Source of the DNA: JBCBJZ01 sp038522635
GTDB taxonomy: Bacteria; Pseudomonadota; Alphaproteobacteria; Rhizobiales; Hyphomicrobiaceae
DNA: 17,770 nucleotides
Reading direction: 5' to 3'
Assembly: GCA_038522635.1 (NCBI GenBank)
Contig: JBCBJZ010000068.1
Span: forward strand, 1 to 17,770
In this document: positions 12,397 through 17,770 of the stretch, one piece after another
How the letters are laid out: each line of letters begins with the position of its first letter
Numbering within the stretch: position 1 is the stretch's first letter
Translations under genes and position numbers: made by a program
The notes under the pieces: generated by a model
Databases searched by the model: none
What the model saw: only the letters and a program-made list of their open reading frames with translations
What the model was told of the DNA's origin: nothing

Positions 12397-15024
12397 ATGT
12401 CTACCGAACGCTACAACGCGCCGGAGCGCGAACCGCACTGGCAAGCCGTCTGGGCCGAACGCGACGTCTTCAAAGCGTCAGACGATTTCACACGCCCCAA
12501 GTGCTACGTGCTTGAGATGTTCCCCTACCCGTCGGGCCGCATCCACATGGGCCACGTGCGCAACTACTCGATGGGTGATGTTTACGCTCGTTATAAGCGC
12601 GCCAAGGGGTTCAACGTTTTGCATCCGATGGGGTGGGACAGCTTCGGCATGCCGGCGGAGAACGCCGCGATCACGCAAGGCATCCCGCCAGCGACCTCCA
12701 CCTACGGCCACATCGATGTGATGCGCCGGCAGTTGAAAACGCTTGGCCTGGCGCTCAATTGGGATCGCGAGTTCGCCACCAGCGACGTCGACTACTATCG
12801 CCACCAACAAAAGCTGTTCTGCGATCTCTTTGAGAAGGGCCTCGCCTACCGCAAGTCGTCCAAGGTCAACTGGGACCCGGTCGACATGACGGTGCTCGCC
12901 AACGAGCAGGTGATCGACGGGCGGGGCTGGCGCTCGGGCGCGCTGGTTGAACAACGCGAGCTCACGCAGTGGTTTTTCAAGATCACGCATTATGCCGAGG
13001 ACCTGCTGGCAGCGCTCGAGACGCTTGAGAACTGGCCTGAAAAGGTCCGGCTGATGCAGGCCAATTGGATCGGGCGGTCGGAAGGTGCGCTGCTGCGTTT
13101 CGCCTTCGTTGAGCGCGGCACCCTCAGCGTCGATCATTTGGAGTGTTACTCGACCCGTCCGGACACGCTTTACGGCGCAAGCTTTATGGCGCTCGCCGCC
13201 GACCATCCGCTGACACGGGAACTTGCGGAAGGCCAACCCGAGCTTGCGGCTTTCATCGAGGAGTGCGCACGGCTTGGCACCTCGGCGGCCGACATCGAGA
13301 CGGCCGAAAAGAAGGGCTTTGATCTTGGTTTGACGGTCGCCCACCCGTTCATCGAGGGCAAAACGTTGCCGGTTTACGCCGCCAACTTCGTTTTGATGGG
13401 CTACGGCACGGGCGCGATTTTCGGCTGTCCGGCCCATGACCAGCGCGACCTTGATTTTGCGCGCAAATACGGTCTGGAAGTCACCTCGGTCGTCGCACCC
13501 TTCGATAGCCCGGACACGGCGGTGCCGATCGAGGATGTCGCCTACGTCGATGACGGCGTGCTGGTGAATTCCGGCCCGATGAGCGGCTTGAAGAAGAACG
13601 AAGCCATCCGCAAAGCGATCGAGGTTCTTGCCGAGCAAACGACGCCCTCCGGTGTTCCAATCGCACGATCGCAGACCCAATACCGTCTGCGCGACTGGGG
13701 TATCTCGCGCCAGCGCTACTGGGGCTGCCCGATCCCGATCATCCATTGCGATGATTGCGGGCCCGTCCGTGTGCCCGACGCGGATCTGCCCGTGCGCCTG
13801 CCTGATGATGCGACCTTCGATAAACCCGGCAACCCGCTCGACCGCCACCCGGCGTGGAAACAGGTCCCCTGCCCCGCCTGCGGTAAGGCCGCCCGGCGCG
13901 AAACCGACACGATGGATACGTTCGTCGACTCGTCATGGTATTTCGCACGCTTCACAGCCCCGCACGCTGAGACCCCCACACAAGCCGACGCCGCCAACTA
14001 CTGGCTGCCCGTCGATCAGTACATCGGCGGCATCGAGCATGCGATTTTGCACCTGCTCTATGCGCGCTTCTTCACACGGGCGATGTCGGACACCGGCCAC
14101 CTAGAAGACCTGAGCGAACCCTTCGCCGCGCTCTTCACGCAAGGCATGGTCAACCACGAGACCTACAAGGGTCTGGAAGGTGACATCGCGGGCCAGTGGA
14201 TCGCCCCGGACGAAATCCGCCTGGAAGGCGAAGGCGCAGCCCGCCAAGCCACGCACATCGCCTCAGGCACACCGATTGCCATCGGTGCCGTCGAGAAGAT
14301 GAGCAAGTCCAAACGCAACACCGTCGATCCCGATGACATCATCGGCAGCTATGGGGCCGATGTCGCACGCTGGTACATGCTGTCCGACAGCCCGCCTGAG
14401 CGCGACGTCCAATGGACCGAAGCCGGCGTGCAGGGCGCCGGGCGCTACAATCAGCGGCTGTGGCGACTGATCAACGAAGCGGCCACCGTCATGGCTGACG
14501 CCGATGCTGCCATGCCGGACACGTTCGGTGAGCACGCGCTCGCGTTGCGCAAGGCCACCCACAAGGCGCTGAACAGCGTTTCACGCAACATCGAAGACCT
14601 CCGCTTCAACGTTGCGGTGGCACAACTCTACGAGGTCACGAACGCGCTGGCAGAAGCCGTCGGCCGTCGTGATGACGGCATGGCCTGGGCCCTGCGCGAG
14701 AGCAGCACGATGCTCGTTCAAATGACCGGCCTGATGATGCCGCATTTGGGCGAAGAATGCTGGCAGCGGCTCGGATACAACACCCTCCTCGCCGATCAGC
14801 CGTGGCCGCAGGTCGATCAAGCCCTGCTCGTTGACGATACGATCACCATTGCCGTACAGGTGAACGGTAAGCGAAGGGACGAGTTGCAGATCGCCAAAGA
14901 CGCTGCCGAGGCCGATGTTAAGGCGGCCGCGCTGGCGCTTGACGGGGTGCAGCGGGCGCTTGAGGGGAAGACGGTCCGTAAGGTGATCGTCGTGCCGCAA
15001 AGGATCGTGAATGTCGTGGTCTAG
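12397..15024 (+). CDS. leuS: Leucyl-tRNA synthetase
   Basis: Class I synthetase that charges tRNA-Leu with leucine. The 875 residues match bacterial LeuS length. In order: YNAPEREPHWQAVW N-terminus; HIGH-type motif PYPSGRIHMGHVRNY (HMGH 50-53); editing domain with YSTRPDTLYGASF (the conserved Thr-rich TRPDT segment) and MGYGTGAIFGCPAHDQRD; RDWGISRQRYWGCPIP; a zinc-type insertion with CDDCG and CPACG pairs; DTFVDSSWYFARF; KMSKS motif EKMSKSKRNTVDP (634-638); anticodon-binding helices; and a C-terminal VNGKRRDELQI domain. ATG 12397 is chosen by family N-terminus; the upstream ribosome binding site is weak. It is first of a leuS-lptE-holA run, overlapping lptE by 14 bases. Confidence 0.98.
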   Translation: MSTERYNAPEREPHWQAVWAERDVFKASDDFTRPKCYVLEMFPYPSGRIHMGHVRNYSMGDVYARYKRAKGFNVLHPMGWDSFGMPAENAAITQGIPPATSTYGHIDVMRRQLKTLGLALNWDREFATSDVDYYRHQQKLFCDLFEKGLAYRKSSKVNWDPVDMTVLANEQVIDGRGWRSGALVEQRELTQWFFKITHYAEDLLAALETLENWPEKVRLMQANWIGRSEGALLRFAFVERGTLSVDHLECYSTRPDTLYGASFMALAADHPLTRELAEGQPELAAFIEECARLGTSAADIETAEKKGFDLGLTVAHPFIEGKTLPVYAANFVLMGYGTGAIFGCPAHDQRDLDFARKYGLEVTSVVAPFDSPDTAVPIEDVAYVDDGVLVNSGPMSGLKKNEAIRKAIEVLAEQTTPSGVPIARSQTQYRLRDWGISRQRYWGCPIPIIHCDDCGPVRVPDADLPVRLPDDATFDKPGNPLDRHPAWKQVPCPACGKAARRETDTMDTFVDSSWYFARFTAPHAETPTQADAANYWLPVDQYIGGIEHAILHLLYARFFTRAMSDTGHLEDLSEPFAALFTQGMVNHETYKGLEGDIAGQWIAPDEIRLEGEGAARQATHIASGTPIAIGAVEKMSKSKRNTVDPDDIIGSYGADVARWYMLSDSPPERDVQWTEAGVQGAGRYNQRLWRLINEAATVMADADAAMPDTFGEHALALRKATHKALNSVSRNIEDLRFNVAVAQLYEVTNALAEAVGRRDDGMAWALRESSTMLVQMTGLMMPHLGEECWQRLGYNTLLADQPWPQVDQALLVDDTITIAVQVNGKRRDELQIAKDAAEADVKAAALALDGVQRALEGKTVRKVIVVPQRIVNVVV

Positions 15025-15562
15025 GCGTACAGGCAGGCCGGGGGGCGCGGGCATTCTATGCCGGTGCACGCTGACGGTCGCCTTGTGCGTGGCCCTCGCC
15101 GGCTGCGGCACCAACGGCCTGCGACCGATGTACGGCGCCACGCAATCGGGCGAACGCCTTACCATGCGGCTTGCGCAGGTGGATTTCTCTAAGGTCCCCG
15201 GGCGCGTTGGGCAACGGTTGCGCAACGAACTGGTTTTTCAATCGACCGGCGGTGGCGGGCAGATCGACCCGCGTTATCGGCTTCAGGTCGCCATTCGTGA
15301 ATCGGTTCGCACCTCCCTGGTGGAGCGCCAGGGGGATTCGCGCAGCCAGACCTATAATCTCGACGTGAGCTTCAAGCTGATCCGCCTGAACGACAAATCG
15401 ATCGCGCTTGAAGGCCGCAGCTACGGTCGCGCCAGTTTCCAGCGGTTCGACAGCATCTTCTCCAACGTGCGCGCCAAACGCGATGCGGAGAACCGTGCCG
15501 CGGACACGGTCGCGCGTGAGATCAACACGCGGCTGGCGGCGTATCTGGCGACGCAGACCTGA
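15011..15562 (+). CDS. lptE: LPS-assembly lipoprotein LptE
   Basis: Outer-membrane lipoprotein that plugs the LptD barrel and helps place lipopolysaccharide on the cell surface. The 183-residue precursor has a basic N-terminus (RRTGRPGG), a hydrophobic stretch and a lipobox LAGC with the acylated Cys at residue 32, followed by the family-typical GLRPMYG. The body (YRLQVAIRESVRTSLVERQGDSRSQTYNLDVSFKL, given here only in outline) fits the alpha/beta LptE fold. It starts inside the end of leuS (14-base overlap), implying translational coupling; this leuS-lptE-holA order is usual in alphaproteobacteria. Sequence identity in this family is low, so context supports the call. Confidence 0.88.
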   Translation: MSWSRRTGRPGGAGILCRCTLTVALCVALAGCGTNGLRPMYGATQSGERLTMRLAQVDFSKVPGRVGQRLRNELVFQSTGGGGQIDPRYRLQVAIRESVRTSLVERQGDSRSQTYNLDVSFKLIRLNDKSIALEGRSYGRASFQRFDSIFSNVRAKRDAENRAADTVAREINTRLAAYLATQT

Positions 15563-15710
15563 GTTCGGCCTGACGCGAGACAGCATCACCTGCCGCGGTT
15601 TGAGCTGGCTGAACGCACGCCGCCTGGGTGGGCTTGCCTGGCCTTCAACCGATCGGCCACCTGAACACCAACCCTGAATATCGCCCCTCAACAACGAGGC
15701 TCACGCGCCC

Positions 15711-16769
15711 ATGGTCGCCGTCAAAGCCCACCAGGCCGACGCCTTCCTCAAGCGCATGCCCGCTGATGTCGTCGCCCTCGTCTTTTACGGCACCGATGCC
15801 GGGCTGATCAGTGAGCGCGCCGGCCGCGCCGCCTCCCAGCTTGCCGCCCGCGAGGATCCCCCCGGCGACATCCTGCGCATCAGCGATGGCGATCTCGACG
15901 AAAACCCCGACCGCCTGTTGGTCGAGTTACAAACCTTCGCCATGTTCGGTGGACGCACCACCTTGCGCACCTCCGCCAGCCGGAAACTGACGGCAGCCCT
16001 GCTTGAGCCAGCCTTCGCGCAAGGTCCGCCGGGTGCAAACCTGATCATCGAGGCAGGCAATCTCAAGCCTTCCGACGGCATACGCAAACTGTTTGAAAAG
16101 CTACCGCTCGCCGCCGCCATCGCCTGTTACGCGGACGGCGCCCGCGACCTGAGCACCGTGATCGACGAGGTCTTCGCGCAAACCGGCCACCGGATTTCAC
16201 GCGATGACAAAGCGCTCCTTCAAAGCCGCCTGGGCGCGGACCGTGCGCTGTCGCGCGGCGAAGTCACCAAGCTCGCCCTGTACGCGCATGGACGCAGCGA
16301 GGTGACCGCGCAGGACATCGAAGCCGTCATCGGTGATGCGGCCGAAGTGGCCATGGATCGTGCCATCCTCGCAGCCGCCGCCGGCAACGCGCTGCAAGCC
16401 TTGCGCGAATTCGACCGGATCGAAGCCAGTGGCGAAAGCGCGCAGACCGTCATCTTGCTGACGCTACGCCAGTTTCAGCGCTTGCACCGCCTGCAAGCCG
16501 CAATCGAGCAAGGGCAGGCCCTGAAGGATGCGATGCGCAGCTTGCGCCCGCCGCTCCACTTCAAGCAGCAGGATACGGTCGCCAGCTTGATGCCGCGGTG
16601 GAGCCTGCTGCGTCTGAACCGGGCGCTGACGCTGATCGATGACGCCCAACGCGATGCTCGACTGAGCAGCGCCAACGAAGCGATGGTGTGCGAGCGCATG
16701 CTGCTGGCCTTGAGCGCGCTCGCCTCACGCCCCCGTGCAGCTCCGGCCGCGTCGAGGCGTCTCGCCTGA
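15711..16769 (+). CDS. holA: DNA polymerase III delta subunit
   Basis: Delta subunit of the clamp loader, which opens the beta sliding clamp during replication. The 352-residue sequence has the delta-type AAA+ fold without a P-loop: LVFYGTDAGLISERA near the start, LLVELQTFAMFGGRTTLRTSASRKL, GANLIIEAGNLKPSDGIRKLFEK, ISRDDKALLQSRLGADRALSRGEVTKLALYA and the C-terminal collar helices with ILLTLRQFQRLHRL. GAGG lies about 12 bases before ATG 15711, a long spacing. A 148-bp gap follows lptE, so a separate promoter or a long untranslated leader is possible; I see no gene in that gap. In many alphaproteobacteria parB is adjacent on the far side of holA; here the next gene is a sugar kinase. Confidence 0.95.
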   Translation: MVAVKAHQADAFLKRMPADVVALVFYGTDAGLISERAGRAASQLAAREDPPGDILRISDGDLDENPDRLLVELQTFAMFGGRTTLRTSASRKLTAALLEPAFAQGPPGANLIIEAGNLKPSDGIRKLFEKLPLAAAIACYADGARDLSTVIDEVFAQTGHRISRDDKALLQSRLGADRALSRGEVTKLALYAHGRSEVTAQDIEAVIGDAAEVAMDRAILAAAAGNALQALREFDRIEASGESAQTVILLTLRQFQRLHRLQAAIEQGQALKDAMRSLRPPLHFKQQDTVASLMPRWSLLRLNRALTLIDDAQRDARLSSANEAMVCERMLLALSALASRPRAAPAASRRLA

Positions 16770-16930
16770 ACACCGGGACGTTCTCACGCTGGTGGGTTTA
16801 TCGCGCTTGTCCATCGCGCTAAGACTAGGCCTTGATAAGGTGCAGCGCCTCGACGCGCTCTATGCTTAATCCATCCCCATTACCGTTCTTGCGCGGCAGG
16901 TCGCATCGCCGCAGCGTTAAGAAAGATCAT

Positions 16931-16955
16931 AAGAGCAGAGCTCGCATCTGCTCTT
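16931..16955. promoter_or_regulatory. Perfect 9-bp hairpin upstream of the kinase gene
   Basis: AAGAGCAGA (16931-16939) is the exact complement of TCTGCTCTT (16947-16955) with a seven-base loop. It lies about 85 bp before the kinase start and 160 bp after holA. T-rich sequence is modest on both sides, so it could be a weak terminator or a structure in the leader of the kinase mRNA. Otherwise the 270-bp gap shows nothing clear. Confidence 0.35.
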
Positions 16956-17039
16956 CCTCAGCGGTTCCCCTTTGATGTTCGGCTCGCGCTTCGCCCGCGA
17001 CCTGAACCTAAAAACCAACCCCTTCCTCGGAGTCTCCCC

Positions 17040-17770
17040 ATGAGCGCCCCCGCTTTTGATGCCGTCGCCATCGGCAACGCCATCGTCGACATCATCGGCC
17101 AGTGTGACGACGCGTTCCTCGAGCGCCACGGCTCAGCCAAAGGAAGCATGCGGCTCGTCGAAGTCAGCGAGGCGGCCGCGCTCTACGACAACATGGGGCC
17201 CGCGCTCGAAGTCTCGGGCGGGTCGGCCGCCAACACCATGGTCGGCCTTGCGTCCTTTGGCGGCGCTGCCGGTTTCATCGGCAAGATCGCCGACGACAGC
17301 TTCGGCGCCGTCTTCGCCCACGACATCCGCGCCGCTGGCGTCGCTTTCACCACACCCGCCTCAACCGGGACCGAACCGACGGCCCTGTCGCTTGTCCTCG
17401 TCACCCCCGACGGCGAACGCACTATGCATACGCACCTTGGCGTCAGCCCGGATCTGGGCGATGCCGAACTGGACGGCGCGCTGCTCGAATCCACCAGGGT
17501 CGTTTATCTCGAAGGTTATCTATTCGATCGCGATAAAGCGAAGGCGGCGTTTCATAATGCAGCGGCTATGGCGCGAAAGGCCGGTGGCAAAGTCGCGTTA
17601 TCCCTATCCGATAGCTTCTGCGTCGACCGCCATCGCGAAGCCTTTCAGCAGCTTGTTGCCAACGGCGTTGATATCCTGTTCGCGAACCAGGATGAAATCA
17701 CGGCACTTTATCAAACCCAGTCGGTCGATGATGCGTTGACGCAATTACAGCAAGGCGGACCTTCGTTTAC
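17040..17770 (+). CDS. Adenosine kinase-like PfkB family sugar kinase (3' end cut)
   Basis: Ribokinase/PfkB-type kinase, of the adenosine kinase-like group that many alphaproteobacteria carry; it would phosphorylate adenosine or a related nucleoside at the 5' position. Visible are DAVAIGNAIVDIIGQ at the N-terminus, the first PfkB signature VSGGSAANTMVGLASFGG with the following FIGKIADDSFG (about residues 60-91), LVTPDGERTMHTHLGVS, VVYLEGYLFDRDKAK, and FANQDEITALY, where the N-x-x-E metal motif is intact. The catalytic DTTGAGD motif and roughly the last 90 residues lie outside the window. ATG 17040 has GGAG nine bases upstream. Codons in about the last 270 bases are visibly more AT-rich than before. 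Confidence 0.9.
   Translation, partial: MSAPAFDAVAIGNAIVDIIGQCDDAFLERHGSAKGSMRLVEVSEAAALYDNMGPALEVSGGSAANTMVGLASFGGAAGFIGKIADDSFGAVFAHDIRAAGVAFTTPASTGTEPTALSLVLVTPDGERTMHTHLGVSPDLGDAELDGALLESTRVVYLEGYLFDRDKAKAAFHNAAAMARKAGGKVALSLSDSFCVDRHREAFQQLVANGVDILFANQDEITALYQTQSVDDALTQLQQGGPSF

Noticed and set aside
12478..13848. 456-codon open frame on the minus strand
   Set aside because: Antisense to leuS, whose motifs are all intact; composition is typical of a shadow frame.

Overview
The window is GC-rich bacterial chromosome from an alphaproteobacterium, most likely a Hyphomicrobiales (Rhizobiales)-type organism. This is inferred from gene content: an xth-lolA-ftsK-aminotransferase block on the minus strand, and leuS-lptE-holA on the plus strand near a YggS gene. 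Both groupings are familiar from alphaproteobacterial chromosomes. I found no tRNA, rRNA, CRISPR array, transposase or phage gene.

Layout. Positions 1-833 (minus) hold exonuclease III, cut at its 3' end by the window edge. Positions 834-1247 have no gene but contain a strong minus-strand intrinsic terminator preceded by perfect hairpins, one with a C/U-rich loop, which is a good small-RNA candidate. Positions 1248-6398 (minus) hold an aminotransferase, then ftsK, then lolA, reading right to left. Upstream of the aminotransferase (6511-6550) are four tandem ten-base units. Positions 6592-7827 (minus) encode a serine hydrolase of the beta-lactamase/EstB fold, and 7986-8801 (minus) a basic protein of unknown function. 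Positions 8958-9476 (plus) encode a peroxiredoxin-like protein, facing yggS (9495-10199, minus).

Between yggS and leuS (about 10200-12396) is the oddest stretch. It holds a DUF1932-type NAD(P)-dependent dehydrogenase (plus) and a two-helix membrane protein (minus). It also holds a 104-bp double-hairpin repeat present twice in direct orientation, on either side of the dehydrogenase. A separate 43/44-bp motif with a palindromic core is present twice in inverted orientation, once upstream of yggS and once upstream of leuS. The whole unit looks like an accessory module placed between two housekeeping genes.

From 12397 the plus strand carries leuS, lptE (overlapping leuS by 14 bases) and holA. 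After a 270-bp gap comes an adenosine kinase-like PfkB sugar kinase, cut by the right edge. The housekeeping genes cover DNA repair (xth), envelope lipoprotein and LPS transport (lolA, lptE), chromosome segregation (ftsK), replication (holA), translation (leuS) and PLP homeostasis (yggS).
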